Below are positions 37,522-47,750 of a stretch of 57,024 bases of DNA, piece by piece; the stretch's first letter is position 1, and each line of letters begins with the position of its first letter. The translations under genes were made by a program, and so were the position numbers. The DNA comes from Hyphomicrobiaceae bacterium (GTDB taxonomy: Bacteria; Pseudomonadota; Alphaproteobacteria; Rhizobiales; Hyphomicrobiaceae). The stretch is taken from contig PKEY01000088.1 of assembly GCA_002919265.1 (NCBI GenBank), positions 1-57,024 of the forward strand. The letters run 5' to 3'. Under the pieces are notes generated by a model. The model made no database searches and was not told the DNA's origin. It saw nothing but the letters and a program-made list of their open reading frames with translations.

Positions 37522-40500
37522 TTACTCGGCCGCCTGAGCTGCCAGATTGCGCTTGTCGAACTCGCGGACCGCCGCGGCATCGCGCGCTGAAAGATCGGGG
37601 TACTCCGGATCGGAGCCCACATCCGGCACGATCCGCCAGGACCGGGCGCACTTGCGGCCCTCCGCCCGCCGCGGCACGACGCCGACCCGCGGTACTTCCG
37701 GCAACGTGAAGGCGCCGACAGGCGGCTCGCTAGGCACCACCTGCGCCGCGCTAGTGATGGCGACCTCGGCAATATCGACGTCCTCGAGCGCGTCGAGCAG
37801 CTCGTCGTCCGCCACGTAAATATCGGGCGCGGCCTCAAGGCTCGAGCCGATCCGCTTCGCCGCGCGCTCCACTTCCAGCGCGCCGGTGACGACACGGCGG
37901 ACGCGGCGGATACGCTCCCACTTCCGGGCGAGCGTTTCGTCACGCCAAGCCTTCGGAATCTTCGGGAACGTCTGCAGGTGGACCGAATCATCCTCCGACG
38001 GATAGCGCGCCAGCCACGCTTCCTCGGCAGTGAAACAGATGATCGGCGCCAGCCAGATCGTCAGACAGTTGAAGATCTCGTTCAGAACTGTCAGGCACGC
38101 ATGCCGCTTCTTGCTGGAATATGGCTCGCAGTAGAGCGTGTCCTTACGGATATCGAAGTAGAACGCCGAGAGATCCACGACGCAGAAGTTCGACAGCGCG
38201 TGGAACACCCGTTTGAAGTCGAACGTCTCGTAGCCCTGCCGCACGAGCGGGTCGAGTTCCGCCAGCCTGTGGAGCATGTAGCGGTCGAGGCTCGGCATCT
38301 CACGCGGACGGACCTTCAGCTTCTCCTCAAAATGCGCGAGGTTGCCGAGCATCCACCGCAGCGTGTTGCGGATCTTGCGGTAGGCCTCAATGTTCGACTT
38401 CAGAATTTCCGGACCGATGCGCAAATCCTCAGAGTAATCCGCGCTGGCCACCCAGATGCGCAGAATCTCGGCGCCCGACTGCTTGATGACGTCCTGAGGC
38501 GCCACCACGTTGCCGAGCGACTTCGACATTTTCCGCCCGTCCTCATCCACGACGAAGCCGTGCGTGAGGACTGCCTCATAGGGGGCCCGGCCGCGCGTAC
38601 CGCAGCTCTCCAGCAGCGAGGAGTGGAACCAGCCGCGATGCTGGTCCGAACCCTCGAGATAGAGCGATGCCGGCCACGCCAGGTCCTTGCGCTCCTCGAG
38701 CACGAACGCGTGCGTAGAACCTGAATCGAACCAGACGTCGAGGATGTCGCGGACCTGCTCCCACTCGTTGAGATCATCGACAAGCCCGCCGAGGAAGCGC
38801 TCCTTGGCGTTATCCGCAAACCAGGCGTCAGCGCCTTCAGCCTTGAAGGCCTCGATGATCCGTCGGGTGAGTTCCTTGGAGCCCTTCCACTGCCGGTTCG
38901 GGATGTAGGTCTGCGTCGTTTTGTTCACGAAGACGGTGATCGGCACGCCCCAGGCACGCTGGCGCGAGATGACCCAGTCCGGCCGCTGCTCGATCATGCC
39001 GCGCAGCCGGTTCTGGCCAGTTGGCGGATAGAAGCGCGTCTCGTCGATCGCCTTCAGGGCATACTCGCGGATCGACGCCTTGCCCTTCTTGCCCGGCACA
39101 TCGATCGGCTTGTCGATGGCGATGAACCACTGCGGCGTATTGCGGAAAATGACCGGCGCCTTCGACCGCCATGAGTGCGGATAGGAGTGCTTGAGGCGTC
39201 CACGGGCAATCAGTGCACCAACCTTGATCAGCTCCTGGATCACCGCTTCATTGGCGTCACCGAACTTGCCCTTGTCGTCGATGACACGCTTCGGATTCTC
39301 GCCACCGAATAGCGGTACATGCCGGAAGTAGTAGCCGTCCTCGTCGACGGTATGCGGCACCTCGGGTACGCCCGCCTCGGCGAAGGCCTCCCGGTGCTCT
39401 TCGAACACGGCATAGTCCTCTGAGCCGTGGCCGGGGGCTGTGTGCACAAAGCCCGTACCCGCGTCGTCGGTGACGTGATCACCGTGGAAGAGGCGAACCT
39501 GAAACTCGTAGCCCTGGCCATGGAACGGGTGATGACAGATCATCGCCTCGAGCGTGGCCTCGGTGACGTCACCCAAACGCCGCCACTCGTTAATTCGCGC
39601 CGCGGTGCGGACGCTGTCAGCGAGCTTATCGGCCACAATCAGGCGCTCGCCCACCTTTGCCCAGTTATCAGCCGGGGCATCGGTGATCTCGTACAGCCCG
39701 TACTGGATATTGCGGTTGTACGCGATCGCGCGGTTGCCCGGGATAGTCCATGGCGTGGTCGTCCAGATGACGATCGCGGCCTGACTAACGTTGGCAATCT
39801 CGTTGAGCCCCTGGCTCAGCTGCCGCTTCGTCACCTGCACTTCAGCGACGGGGAAGCGGACCCAGATCGTCGGGCTCGTGACCTCGTGATATTCGACCTC
39901 TGCTTCCGCGAGAGCCGTGCGCTCCACGACGGACCACATTACCGGCTTCGAGCCGCGATACAGCGACCCGTTCATGGCGAACTTGATAAGCTCGCCAGCG
40001 ATCTTCGCCTCGGCATCGAAGCTCATCGTCGAGTACGGATTCTCCCAATCCCCGACGACGCCGAGCCGCTTGAATTCCTCGCGCTGAATGTCGATCCACT
40101 TCTCGGCAAACGCGCGGCAGTCACGCCGCAACTCGATGATGGGTACCGAGTCCTTGGTCTTGCCCTTGGAGCGATACTCCTCCTCGATCTTCCACTCGAT
40201 CGGCAGGCCGTGGCAGTCCCACCCCGGCACGTAATTGGCGTCGCGGCCCATCATCTGCTGCGAGCGCACGACGAGATCCTTGAGGATCTTGTTCAGTCCC
40301 GTGCCGATATGAATGTGCCCATTCGCGTAGGGCGGGCCGTCATGGAGAATAAACTTCTTGCGGCCCTTCGCGGCTTGGCGCAGGCGGCGGTACAGGCCGA
40401 TCTCGTTCCAACGGTTGATGATTCGCGGCTCGAGCTCCGGCAAGCCAGCCTTCATCGGGAACGAGGTACGGGGCAAGAAGAGTGTCTGGCTCCAGTCGCG

Positions 40501-40539
40501 GCCCTGCGGGCCCGTATTGCTGCCATTGTCCTTGGGCAT
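37522..40539 (-). CDS. ileS: isoleucyl-tRNA synthetase
   Basis: A 1005-residue class I synthetase that charges tRNA-Ile and edits valine. The HIGH motif is HIHIG (75-79) in [18 protein letters not shown], and KMSKS follows in [13 protein letters not shown] near residue 670. The CP1 editing domain lies between them ([31 protein letters not shown]). At the C-terminus, [15 protein letters not shown] keeps only one cysteine where E. coli IleS has zinc-binding pairs, so the zinc site seems lost, as is usual in alphaproteobacteria. It is the first gene of the ileS-lspA-lipoprotein run. Confidence 0.97.
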   Translation of the reverse strand: MPKDNGSNTGPQGRDWSQTLFLPRTSFPMKAGLPELEPRIINRWNEIGLYRRLRQAAKGRKKFILHDGPPYANGHIHIGTGLNKILKDLVVRSQQMMGRDANYVPGWDCHGLPIEWKIEEEYRSKGKTKDSVPIIELRRDCRAFAEKWIDIQREEFKRLGVVGDWENPYSTMSFDAEAKIAGELIKFAMNGSLYRGSKPVMWSVVERTALAEAEVEYHEVTSPTIWVRFPVAEVQVTKRQLSQGLNEIANVSQAAIVIWTTTPWTIPGNRAIAYNRNIQYGLYEITDAPADNWAKVGERLIVADKLADSVRTAARINEWRRLGDVTEATLEAMICHHPFHGQGYEFQVRLFHGDHVTDDAGTGFVHTAPGHGSEDYAVFEEHREAFAEAGVPEVPHTVDEDGYYFRHVPLFGGENPKRVIDDKGKFGDANEAVIQELIKVGALIARGRLKHSYPHSWRSKAPVIFRNTPQWFIAIDKPIDVPGKKGKASIREYALKAIDETRFYPPTGQNRLRGMIEQRPDWVISRQRAWGVPITVFVNKTTQTYIPNRQWKGSKELTRRIIEAFKAEGADAWFADNAKERFLGGLVDDLNEWEQVRDILDVWFDSGSTHAFVLEERKDLAWPASLYLEGSDQHRGWFHSSLLESCGTRGRAPYEAVLTHGFVVDEDGRKMSKSLGNVVAPQDVIKQSGAEILRIWVASADYSEDLRIGPEILKSNIEAYRKIRNTLRWMLGNLAHFEEKLKVRPREMPSLDRYMLHRLAELDPLVRQGYETFDFKRVFHALSNFCVVDLSAFYFDIRKDTLYCEPYSSKKRHACLTVLNEIFNCLTIWLAPIICFTAEEAWLARYPSEDDSVHLQTFPKIPKAWRDETLARKWERIRRVRRVVTGALEVERAAKRIGSSLEAAPDIYVADDELLDALEDVDIAEVAITSAAQVVPSEPPVGAFTLPEVPRVGVVPRRAEGRKCARSWRIVPDVGSDPEYPDLSARDAAAVREFDKRNLAAQAAE

Positions 40540-40623
40540 GGGCTCACTTTCGGGTTTGGGATCAGTGGCCTTCTAGCAACCTCCGCTCGCGAAGCACAAG
40601 TGGAACGTCGGCCGCTGTAGCTT

Positions 40624-41607
40624 TCAACTCTCCGCCAGAGGCGATCCGGCCAGCGGAGAGGTCTTTTCCACGCCCGCGATGATCTCATGGGCGCGGGCGC
40701 AGTCCAGTTTCATTTGCTCGATCAAGGCTTCGGCATTCGGGAAGCGCTGGTCCTCACGAACGAAGTCGATGAACTCGACCTCGATCTCCTTACCGTAAAG
40801 ATCGCCGTCGAAATCGAAAAGGAATACCTCAAGGACGGGCGCGCCGTGATCGAACGTGGGCCGGGTGCCAAGGTATGCCGCGCCGTGGTGGCGCTGACCG
40901 TCCACATAGACACGGACGGCATAGATGCCGTGCGCCAATGCCGTGCCCTTGGGCAAGGTGATGTTCGCGGTCGGGAAACCCAATCCGGTTCCCCGCTTGG
41001 CACCGCCGGTTACCGTCCCGACGATCCGCCACCAATGTCCAAGATCATGAGCCGCTGAGCGCACGTCTCCAGCGGAGAGTTTCGCCCGGATCGCGCTCGA
41101 TGAAAATGCCTCCCCGGCCTCTGCCACAGGCGGGATAACCGTCACGCCGAACCCGTGCTCGAGCCCGGCGGAGCGCATCAGCTCCGGATTGCCGCCGCGC
41201 CCTTTGCCGAAGAAGAAATCATATCCGATCACGACGTGGCTGACCTGCAGATCGCGGACGAGGATTTTTTCTATGAACCGGGTTGCGGGCAGGTTCGCCA
41301 GATCGGCGTCGAACTTCATCACAATGGCGAAGTCCATCCCCAGGCGTTCCACCAGCCGAAGCTTCTGGTCCAACGTCGTTAGCCGAAAATGCGGTTCGTC
41401 CGGACGGAAAAACTCTCGCGGATGCGGCTCGAACACCATGACGCCGGCAGTCTTGCCCGTTTTCCGCGCTTCCTCGCGCGCGGCAAGCATCAGCGCCTGG
41501 TGGCCGCGATGCACACCGTCGAAATTGCCGATAGCGAGGACAGAACCGCAGATCTCCGGCGGAACGATGTGGTGGCCGTGGACGACGCGCAGGCGGTGCG
41601 CAGGCAT
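40624..41607 (-). CDS. ribF: bifunctional riboflavin kinase/FAD synthetase
   Basis: A 327-residue enzyme that makes FMN from riboflavin and then FAD. The N-terminal adenylyltransferase domain has IGNFDGVHRGHQ (27-38), IGYDFFFGKGRGGN and SSSAIR. The C-terminal kinase domain has GTGLGFPTANI and the segment with GIYAVRV. The ATG at 41607 has GGAGAG a few bases upstream. It lies ahead of ileS on the same strand, the usual bacterial order. Confidence 0.96.
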   Translation of the reverse strand: MPAHRLRVVHGHHIVPPEICGSVLAIGNFDGVHRGHQALMLAAREEARKTGKTAGVMVFEPHPREFFRPDEPHFRLTTLDQKLRLVERLGMDFAIVMKFDADLANLPATRFIEKILVRDLQVSHVVIGYDFFFGKGRGGNPELMRSAGLEHGFGVTVIPPVAEAGEAFSSSAIRAKLSAGDVRSAAHDLGHWWRIVGTVTGGAKRGTGLGFPTANITLPKGTALAHGIYAVRVYVDGQRHHGAAYLGTRPTFDHGAPVLEVFLFDFDGDLYGKEIEVEFIDFVREDQRFPNAEALIEQMKLDCARAHEIIAGVEKTSPLAGSPLAES

Positions 41608-41692
41608 GATCTCTCCGCGAAAGCCTCTCTTCGAGGCCCGATGGAATAACTGCAGTGGAGGCTGATGAGAAGGGGCGCGCAGCAATCCGCCT

Positions 41693-42130
41693 TCAGGCGG
41701 GCCGAGAGGGCACCATCAACATGGCCTCGCCTTCCAGCACCACTTTCCCATCGACCGTGCAAATTGTATCGAACCGCGCGCGGCGCTTTGCCGGAAACAA
41801 CTCAACAACGCGAACCTTGGCGGTCACCGTCTGGCCAATCTTGACCGGGGCGCGGAAATTGAGCGTCTGCGAGACGTAAATTACTCCCGGACCGGGCAGC
41901 TCCATGGCGAAGACAGCCGAGATAAAGCTCGCCGTCAGCATCCCGTGGGCGATGCGCTCCTTGAAAATCGTCTTCGCAGCATACTCGGGATCGAGATGGA
42001 CCGGATTCCTGTCGCCGGTGACCTCTGCGAAAGCGTTGATGTCCCCTTCGGTTACAAGCTTCTGGTAGCTCGCTTCCATGCCAAGCTCCAGGTCCTCGAA
42101 GTAGTAAGTTTTCCGCGTCAGGATGGTCAT
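41693..42130 (-). CDS. MaoC-like (R)-enoyl-CoA hydratase
   Basis: A 145-residue hot-dog-fold hydratase. The catalytic Asp/His pair lies in DRNPVHLDPEYAAKTIFKERIAHGML, the pattern of PhaJ-type (R)-specific enoyl-CoA hydratases. It may supply (R)-3-hydroxyacyl-CoA to polyhydroxyalkanoate synthesis or take part in other acyl-CoA pathways; the substrate is not determined. TAGGAG lies about 9 bases before the ATG at 42130. It is upstream of ribF on the same strand and diverges from trcR. Confidence 0.88.
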   Translation of the reverse strand: MTILTRKTYYFEDLELGMEASYQKLVTEGDINAFAEVTGDRNPVHLDPEYAAKTIFKERIAHGMLTASFISAVFAMELPGPGVIYVSQTLNFRAPVKIGQTVTAKVRVVELFPAKRRARFDTICTVDGKVVLEGEAMLMVPSRPA

Positions 42131-42404
42131 GTTCGGTTCTCCTACGCCCAGCAAGAGACCTGGGCGTCCCCCCAGAGCCTGGTCACGGGAAAGTATTCGG
42201 GCTTTGTGTGCAGCGCAATAACGAATCAGGATCGCCCATTCCAGTGCGAGACTGTCTCACCCGCAACCTCAGGTCGCATAGCCAGTTGCATCTTTCGACT
42301 CGTTGCGCGGCGGAGTGGCGGCCTATATAAGCAAGCATCCCCCTCATGAATTCGAAACAAGCAAGTCCTCGCATCCGGGCGCGGGGGCAGGAGGAGAATT
42401 CTTT

Positions 42405-43163
42405 ATGAGCACACGCAGACCCCTGATGCCCAAGTCCACCGCCGTGTGGCTTGTAGAGAATACGTCTCTCACCTTCGAACAGATCGCCGAGTTTTGCGGC
42501 TTGCACATACTCGAGGTGAAAGCAATCGCCGACGGCGACGTGGCGGCTGGGATCAAGGGCATGGACCCGATTGCGACTGGCCAGCTCACGCGAGAGGAGA
42601 TCAAGCGGGGCGAAGCGGACCCCAATTATCGCCTTAAGCTGGCCGAGCCCAAGATCGAGATCCCGCAGGTCAAGACCAAGCGCGGCCCGCGGTATACGCC
42701 CATTTCACGCCGCCAGGATCGGCCGAATGCGGTGCTGTGGCTCCTGCGGAACCATCCTGAGCTGAACGACAGCCAGATCATGCGTCTGGTTGGCACGACC
42801 AAGCCGACCATCCAGGCTATTCGCGACCGTACGCACTGGAACTCGGCGAACCTGGTGCCTCAGGATCCGGTGGCGCTTGGCCTATGCTCGCAAACCGACC
42901 TCGACGCAGAAGTCGAGAGAGCGGCGAAGCGGCTCGAAAGAGAACGTGCCCGTAGCGGCGAAGAAGCTGGCGGAACTCTGCTGCCGGTCTCCGAGACGCT
43001 GAAGTCGTCCGAGATCATGCCCGAGCAGCAAGAAGAAGTTCACGAAGAGACCGAGCAGGAAGAAGAGGCCCGCGTGCTGGCAAAACTGCGCGAAATTGGC
43101 CAGCGTCGGTCGGAGGATGAGGAGCAGGAAGAGGCCGACCCTGCTCACGAAAGCAACGACTGA
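42405..43163 (+). CDS. trcR: TrcR/DUF1013 cell-cycle transcriptional regulator
   Basis: A 252-residue DUF1013 protein. TrcR is a conserved alphaproteobacterial factor associated with RNA polymerase and cell-cycle genes in Caulobacter. Two helix-turn-helix-like stretches are seen, at about residues 21-40 (SLTFEQIAEFCGLHILEVKA) and in LNDSQIMRLVGTTKPTIQAIRDRTHWNS. A very acidic Glu-rich tail (QQEEVHEETEQEEEA...) ends the protein. AGGAGGAG lies just ahead of the ATG. The gene strongly supports an alphaproteobacterial source. Confidence 0.9.
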   Translation: MSTRRPLMPKSTAVWLVENTSLTFEQIAEFCGLHILEVKAIADGDVAAGIKGMDPIATGQLTREEIKRGEADPNYRLKLAEPKIEIPQVKTKRGPRYTPISRRQDRPNAVLWLLRNHPELNDSQIMRLVGTTKPTIQAIRDRTHWNSANLVPQDPVALGLCSQTDLDAEVERAAKRLERERARSGEEAGGTLLPVSETLKSSEIMPEQQEEVHEETEQEEEARVLAKLREIGQRRSEDEEQEEADPAHESND

Positions 43164-43171
43164 GGCAAATC

Positions 43172-43193
43172 GGGGGCCGAGCCCACGGCCCCC
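43172..43193. terminator. hairpin between trcR and the convergent SDR gene
   Basis: GGGGGCC (43172-43178) pairs with GGCCCCC (43187-43193) around an 8-base loop. No T-run is present, but its position between two convergent stops suggests termination. Confidence 0.45.
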
Positions 43194-43202
43194 TGCTCGC
43201 TC

Positions 43203-44000
43203 CTACTCGTTGACCGGAACCACGTAATTGAGCGGCATGCGTCCGCCGTCGGCATAAACCGTCGTCCCGGTCACGTAGCTCGCTTCATCGCTGGCAAGCC
43301 ACGCAACGATTGCGGCAATTTCCTCGGGCTTTCCGAAGCGTCCAAGCGGCGTTCGCGACAACACTTTCGTGCGGAACGCCTTGTCCTTGATGACCTCGTC
43401 CAACATTGGCGTCGCGATGGAGCCCGGCCCCACAGCGTTGACGCGAATGCCGTAGGGGGCAAGCGCAATCGCCATCGACTTGGTGAGCTGGGCAATTCCC
43501 CCCTTTGAGACGGAATAGGCCACGTGATCGGGCAGGCCGAACCACGCGTTGACCGAGCTCATGTTGACGATGGCGCCCGGACTGCCGCTCCCATCACCCT
43601 CGGTGATCTGCTTGACGAGTTGCCGCGCCACTGCCTGGGCGCAGAGGAAACTGCCTTTCAGATTGGTGCGAATGACGCGGTCGAACTCGGCCTCTTCAAG
43701 GTCGAGGAACGGCTTGTCGTCGAGGACCGCCGCGTTGTTGACCAGCACATCGATGCGCTCGTAGCGGGCGAGCGCCGCAGCGATGAGGTTATGAACATCA
43801 AGGCGCTCGGCGACGTCACACTGATGGAAAAACGCCTCGCCGCCTGAGGACTTGATCCCCTCCGCCACTTTCGTCCCGAGCTCGTCGTTAACGTCGGCAA
43901 CAACGACTTTCGCCCCTTCCCTAGCCAGCCGTTCCGCGCACGCCTGACCAATTCCTTGAGCCGCGCCGGTTACGATGGCGACTTTTCCCGCGAGCAGCAT
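43203..44000 (-). CDS. SDR-family oxidoreductase
   Basis: A 265-residue classical short-chain dehydrogenase/reductase. It has TGAAQGIG (11-18) for NAD(P) binding, LVNNAA, the catalytic serine in NMSSVNA (148-149) and the YSVSK pair Y162/K166, and a C-terminal GTTVYADGG. The active site looks intact. The acid after the second strand (VVADVND) favours NAD(H). The substrate is unknown: it could be a sugar, an alcohol or a 3-hydroxyacyl derivative. It lies 71 bases downstream of the lytic transglycosylase gene on the same strand. Confidence 0.88.
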   Translation of the reverse strand: MLLAGKVAIVTGAAQGIGQACAERLAREGAKVVVADVNDELGTKVAEGIKSSGGEAFFHQCDVAERLDVHNLIAAALARYERIDVLVNNAAVLDDKPFLDLEEAEFDRVIRTNLKGSFLCAQAVARQLVKQITEGDGSGSPGAIVNMSSVNAWFGLPDHVAYSVSKGGIAQLTKSMAIALAPYGIRVNAVGPGSIATPMLDEVIKDKAFRTKVLSRTPLGRFGKPEEIAAIVAWLASDEASYVTGTTVYADGGRMPLNYVVPVNE

Positions 44001-44071
44001 TGCGGTCCCTTCCAGCAGATTTGATGAGGTCGGTGGAGGCTGGCGCGGATAGCCCAGAACCGGGCCGACGT

Positions 44072-45289
44072 CTACAGGCGCCGGAGACGTTCGACGAGTT
44101 CACGCGAGGGATAGCCGTCTGCGGGCAGCCCAAACTTGATCTGGGCCGCCTTTATGGCCGCCCGCGTGCCCGCGCCCATGATTCCATCGATGCTCTCGTT
44201 GTATAAACCCGCCCGTCGGAGCAATTGTTGCAGCTCCTTCGTCTCAGCCATGCCGAAGGGCTCCACCGGGCCGCGTCCCCTGCTCAATGGTGGCGCGCCA
44301 TCGAGACGGGTGGCCAGGTAGGCTGCAGTTATCGAGTAGTAAAGGGACTGGTTCCACTTCAAGTAGACATCGAAGTTCGGGTACGCAAGAAACGCAGGCC
44401 CGTTCCGCCCCATCGGCAGAAGAAGCGAGGCCGGCATGTTGTCCCTTGGCAGCGGCCGTCCGTCCCGCTGGGTGACGCCCCACCGTGCCCACTGGGCACG
44501 CGGGTGTTTGACGGCAAGGTCTGCCTCTTTCCAGGGAAGGTCGCCTGTCAGGACCACTTCGTGCAACCACGGTTCGCCGCGGCGCCAGCCGAGGCTTGCG
44601 AGGAACGCCGCTGTCGAGCCAATGACGTCGGCAGGGCTGTTGAGAAGATCGCGCCTGCCATCGCCGTCATAATCGACAGCGTGGGCCAGATAGTGGGTGG
44701 GCAAGAACTGCGTTTGCCCGAGCTCACCTGCCCAGGATCCGATCATCTGGCTCGGGCGCAGATCCCCGCGATCGATGATCTTGAGCGCAGCCATGAGCTC
44801 CTTGCGGAACATGTCACCGCGGCGGCAATCGTAGGCCAGTGTCGCCAGCGAACGGAGGACCGGCAATTTGCCCATCCCTACGCCGAAATCACTCTCCAGC
44901 GCCCAAAACGCCGTGATCACTGGAGCGGGCACCCCGTATTGCCGCTCAGCTCTCTGGAAGACGGCCTGATGCCGTTGCATCGCCTTCCTTCCATTCTGGA
45001 TGCGATTGTTGGTGGCGAGCTTGTTCACCACATCGAGGAAGGACTGGGCGAAAAACGTCTGGCGCCTGTCGCGCGCAATGATGCCGCGATCGAGCGTCAT
45101 ACCGTCGAGCGCAGCCGAAATCGTGCGTTGAGAAATGCCCTCTGCCGCCGCCTCACGCCGGAATTCCGCCAGCCAGCGGTCGAACCTGCCAGTGTTCTCG
45201 CAGGCCGCGAACGCAATACTCCCCAGCGGAGCTGAAATCGACACAAGAACCGAGATGAAAGCCAAAGCGCGCGAAAAGGCTCTGAGCAT
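44072..45289 (-). CDS. lytic murein transglycosylase (MltB-type) with peptidoglycan-binding domain
   Basis: A 405-residue exported enzyme that cleaves peptidoglycan to anhydromuropeptides. A signal peptide (about 1-29) precedes the MltB-type catalytic domain (about 33-330) with catalytic E132 in WALESDFGVGMG and GQTQFLPTHYLAHAVDYDGDGRRD. A C-terminal PG_binding_1 domain follows (about 345-402, LQQLLRRAGLYNESIDGIMGAGTRAAIKAAQ). The mature N-terminus starts with a cysteine but lacks a clear lipobox. It is probably a soluble periplasmic enzyme. Confidence 0.92.
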   Translation of the reverse strand: MLRAFSRALAFISVLVSISAPLGSIAFAACENTGRFDRWLAEFRREAAAEGISQRTISAALDGMTLDRGIIARDRRQTFFAQSFLDVVNKLATNNRIQNGRKAMQRHQAVFQRAERQYGVPAPVITAFWALESDFGVGMGKLPVLRSLATLAYDCRRGDMFRKELMAALKIIDRGDLRPSQMIGSWAGELGQTQFLPTHYLAHAVDYDGDGRRDLLNSPADVIGSTAAFLASLGWRRGEPWLHEVVLTGDLPWKEADLAVKHPRAQWARWGVTQRDGRPLPRDNMPASLLLPMGRNGPAFLAYPNFDVYLKWNQSLYYSITAAYLATRLDGAPPLSRGRGPVEPFGMAETKELQQLLRRAGLYNESIDGIMGAGTRAAIKAAQIKFGLPADGYPSRELVERLRRL

Positions 45290-45911
45290 GAGGCGCTACC
45301 TTACTCGGGATTGAGGTGTTCGATCCGAATGACCGAAACAATTGGGGCGATTGATGGCAACGGTCGGGCGGCAGACGCAGCAGCCGGCACCCGTCGACGC
45401 AGTTCGCAATCGACTGTGAATAAAGGAAATGAAAATTCCGAGGAAAAGCGAGCAAGACTTGCAGCCAGTATAGAGGGCCCGGCTGCAAGTTTGAATTGCT
45501 TACTCTGCAGGTTGGCTGATGACTGCCGACTGATCTGAAGCCTGCGTGGGCGGCACACCTAGCACTGCGATCGCCGTGCTTCCAAGCAGCACGGCCGCTG
45601 CAAACCCCACGCAAAAGCTCAAAAAGTTGTTCCGCATCGATACGCCCCATTCTGGTCGGCCACTCACGGCCGCAGAGCTCGACGCGCACTAACGAGCTCG
45701 GGGGCAGTGTAGCGGCTCAACGTTAACCTTACGAGCACCAACAGATCGCCTGTGCACAACCGCGGAAGGCCGCACCCTCTGCAGCCAAGCGCAGACTTGA
45801 AGCGTGCGGCTGGCTGGGATAGGTGCAAAGCTGGGTTGGTATGGATGTCCCGCAACCAATGTATGCGGGGTAATGCCTAATTCAGGATTAAGACAGTTTT
45901 GGAGGGGAGCA
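45290..45911. other. intergenic region with one possible small gene
   Basis: A 622-bp stretch between the transglycosylase (minus) and the oxidase subunit IV gene (plus). Apart from the 45-codon frame at 45500-45637 there is nothing clearly coding. It must hold promoters for both flanking genes, but no strong element is evident. Confidence 0.5.
45500..45637 (-). CDS. possible 45-residue single-span membrane peptide
   Basis: A short frame starting MRNNFLSFCVGFAAAVLLG and ending in a polar Gln/Ser tail. It would place one hydrophobic helix (about residues 5-27) in the membrane or serve as a signal peptide. A weak G-rich stretch lies about 7 bases before the ATG. No family is recognised. It may equally be chance coding. 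Confidence 0.3.
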   Translation of the reverse strand: MRNNFLSFCVGFAAAVLLGSTAIAVLGVPPTQASDQSAVISQPAE

Positions 45912-46055
45912 GTGAGCATCGACACTTCGGGCGGCAGCCCAGCCATGGACTACCAAGAGCACATCAGGACCTATAACGGCTTCATCAAGGGAGCCAAGTG
46001 GCTCACCGCCCTCGTGGCGCTGACCCTGATCCTCATGGCGATCTTCCTGCTGTAA
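45912..46055 (+). CDS. aa3-type cytochrome c oxidase subunit IV
   Basis: A 47-residue peptide of the alphaproteobacterial aa3-oxidase subunit IV family: a short polar start with MDYQEHIRTYNGFIKGAKW, then a single membrane helix (LTALVALTLILMAIFLL). It packs against the oxidase core; its role is minor. The start is probably GTG at 45912, with a perfect GGAGGGG just upstream; an internal ATG at 45945 is the alternative. Its place directly before the transhydrogenase genes is common in Hyphomicrobiales. Confidence 0.85.
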   Translation: MSIDTSGGSPAMDYQEHIRTYNGFIKGAKWLTALVALTLILMAIFLL

Positions 46056-46072
46056 TCAGTACAGTCACTTCT

Positions 46073-46100
46073 CCGTGCCGCGGATGTCCACGCGGCACGG
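46073..46100. promoter_or_regulatory. leader hairpin 1 before pntAA
   Basis: CCGTGCCGCG (46073-46082) pairs perfectly with CGCGGCACGG (46091-46100) over 10 bp, with an 8-base loop. It begins 18 bases after the subunit IV stop. No T-run follows, so it is not a standard terminator. Confidence 0.55.
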
Positions 46101-46118
46101 GCTCGATCTCGACACGAC

Positions 46119-46139
46119 CTGAGGAGGTGTCCTCCTCAG
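46119..46139. promoter_or_regulatory. leader hairpin 2 hiding a Shine-Dalgarno-like GAGGAGG
   Basis: CTGAGGAGG (46119-46127) pairs perfectly with CCTCCTCAG (46131-46139) around TGT. It holds the only strong Shine-Dalgarno-like sequence before pntAA, 23 bases from the ATG. This could be translational control or a chance feature. Confidence 0.5.
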
Positions 46140-46150
46140 CCCAACCAAAT

Positions 46151-47302
46151 ATGGTGCCCCCGATGGTCGTTATTGCTGTTACGGCTGAACCGGCGAACGA
46201 GACACGTGTCGCCATTTCGCCTGATACCGTCAAACGGCTGGCGAATGCCGGTTGCAACGTGAAGATCGAGTCGGGGGCGGGCCTGCGATCACGCTTCGCT
46301 GACGACCTGTACGAGGCCCAAGGGGCGCATATCGCTCGCACCCGCGAGGAAGCGCTGTCCGGGGCCGATATACTGCTCAGGGTTCGCCGCCCCTCAATCG
46401 AAGATGTGAAGGCGCTGAAGCCCGGCGCCTTCGTGGTGGGCATGCTCGATCCCTACGCCGATCGTGCCGACCTCGATGCCCTCGCGGCCACGGGCGCAGC
46501 CCTGTTCGCGATGGAGTTCATGCCGCGCATCTCGCGCGCGCAGTCGATGGACGTGCTGTCGAGCCAGGCCAACCTCGCCGGCTACAAGGCGGTGGTGAAT
46601 GCAGCCGCCATGTTTGAGCAGGCCATGCCCATGATGATGACGGCCGCCGGCACCGTGCCGGCCGCGCGTGTCTTCGTGATGGGCGTCGGCGTGGCCGGGC
46701 TACAGGCGATCGCGACGGCGCGCCGGCTGGGAGCGGTCGTGACCGCTACGGACGTCCGCCCGGCGACCAAGGAGCAGGTGCTGTCGCTGGGTGCCAAGTT
46801 CATTGCTGTCGAAGACGAGGAGTTCAGGCAAGCGGAGACGCAGGCCGGCTACGCGAAGCCGATGTCGGCCGAATACCAGAAGAAGCAGGCCGAGCTGATC
46901 GCCAGCCACATCAAGACCCAGGACGTCGTCATCACGACTGCGCTGATTCCGGGGCGCGCGGCGCCGCGGTTGGTCACCCGCGAGATGGTCGAGAGCATGA
47001 AGCCCGGCTCGGTTATTGTCGATCTTGCGGCCGAACGCGGCGGCAACTGCGAGCTGACGAAGCCGGGGGAAGTCGTCGAGGTCAACGGCGTCAGGATCGC
47101 CGGGCCCATCAACCTCGCGGGCGAGGTGCCGGTCAACGCGTCAAACCTGTATGCCCGTAACCTGTATGCGTTCCTCGAGCTGATGATCGACAAGAAGGAA
47201 CGCGCGATCAAAGTCGACTGGGACGACGAGATCATCAAAGGCACGCTTGTCGCGCGGGACGGCAAGATTGTGCATCCCAACTTGCAGCAGCAGGGTGCAT
47301 GA
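46151..47302 (+). CDS. pntAA: NAD(P) transhydrogenase subunit alpha, part 1
   Basis: A 383-residue NAD(H)-binding domain I of the proton-translocating transhydrogenase, which uses the proton gradient to move hydride from NADH to NADP+. It has [41 protein letters not shown], the nucleotide loop [20 protein letters not shown] and the mobile loop near [15 protein letters not shown]. An in-frame ATG at 46163 is an alternative start, and neither has a good ribosome site. It overlaps pntAB by 4 bases. NADPH supply would fit C1 and biosynthetic demand. Confidence 0.95.
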   Translation: MVPPMVVIAVTAEPANETRVAISPDTVKRLANAGCNVKIESGAGLRSRFADDLYEAQGAHIARTREEALSGADILLRVRRPSIEDVKALKPGAFVVGMLDPYADRADLDALAATGAALFAMEFMPRISRAQSMDVLSSQANLAGYKAVVNAAAMFEQAMPMMMTAAGTVPAARVFVMGVGVAGLQAIATARRLGAVVTATDVRPATKEQVLSLGAKFIAVEDEEFRQAETQAGYAKPMSAEYQKKQAELIASHIKTQDVVITTALIPGRAAPRLVTREMVESMKPGSVIVDLAAERGGNCELTKPGEVVEVNGVRIAGPINLAGEVPVNASNLYARNLYAFLELMIDKKERAIKVDWDDEIIKGTLVARDGKIVHPNLQQQGA

Positions 47303-47739
47303 CCATGGCAGAGGGAATGGCAAAGATGTTCACTCTGGGACGGGGTTCAGGCCCCATCGCGTCTGTGCTCGCTGCATTGGCATTTCTGACCTTACCGTCG
47401 ACAGCGTGGGCCGCAGCCATAGGCGGGGCTGACGTGGACCCGCTGGTCTACCAGTTCATGGTGTTCGTGATTGCGATCTTCGTCGGCTACTACGTCGTCT
47501 GGAGCGTCACGCCGGCTCTCCACACCCCGCTGATGTCGGTTACGAACGCCATTTCCTCCGTGATTGTCGTCGGCGCGCTCCTCGCTGTCGGCGTAAGCCT
47601 CGTCGTTTCCGGATCGGGGCTTGCCAAGTTCTTCGGCTTCCTCGCCCTCATCATGGCCTCCGTGAACATCTTCGGTGGCTTTCTCGTCACCCAGCGCATG
47701 CTGGCCATGTACAAGAAAAAGGGCGGCAAGCAGCGCTAG
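47299..47739 (+). CDS. pntAB: NAD(P) transhydrogenase subunit alpha, part 2
   Basis: A 146-residue membrane subunit holding part of domain II, with about four hydrophobic helices. The core [48 protein letters not shown] is typical. It has a longer N-terminal stretch than many homologues, with a hydrophobic segment ending in LPSTAWAA. The start at 47299 overlaps the pntAA stop (ATGA); an ATG at 47305 is possible. It works with PntB to form the proton path. Confidence 0.94.
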   Translation: MTMAEGMAKMFTLGRGSGPIASVLAALAFLTLPSTAWAAAIGGADVDPLVYQFMVFVIAIFVGYYVVWSVTPALHTPLMSVTNAISSVIVVGALLAVGVSLVVSGSGLAKFFGFLALIMASVNIFGGFLVTQRMLAMYKKKGGKQR

Positions 47740-47750
47740 AGGATCCCCTC

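Noticed and set aside
39427..40620. 397-codon plus-strand frame inside ileS
   Set aside because: An antisense shadow of ileS without domain features.
45304..45689. Other short frames in the gap before the oxidase subunit IV gene
   Set aside because: They overlap one another on both strands, have low-complexity translations and lack ribosome sites.
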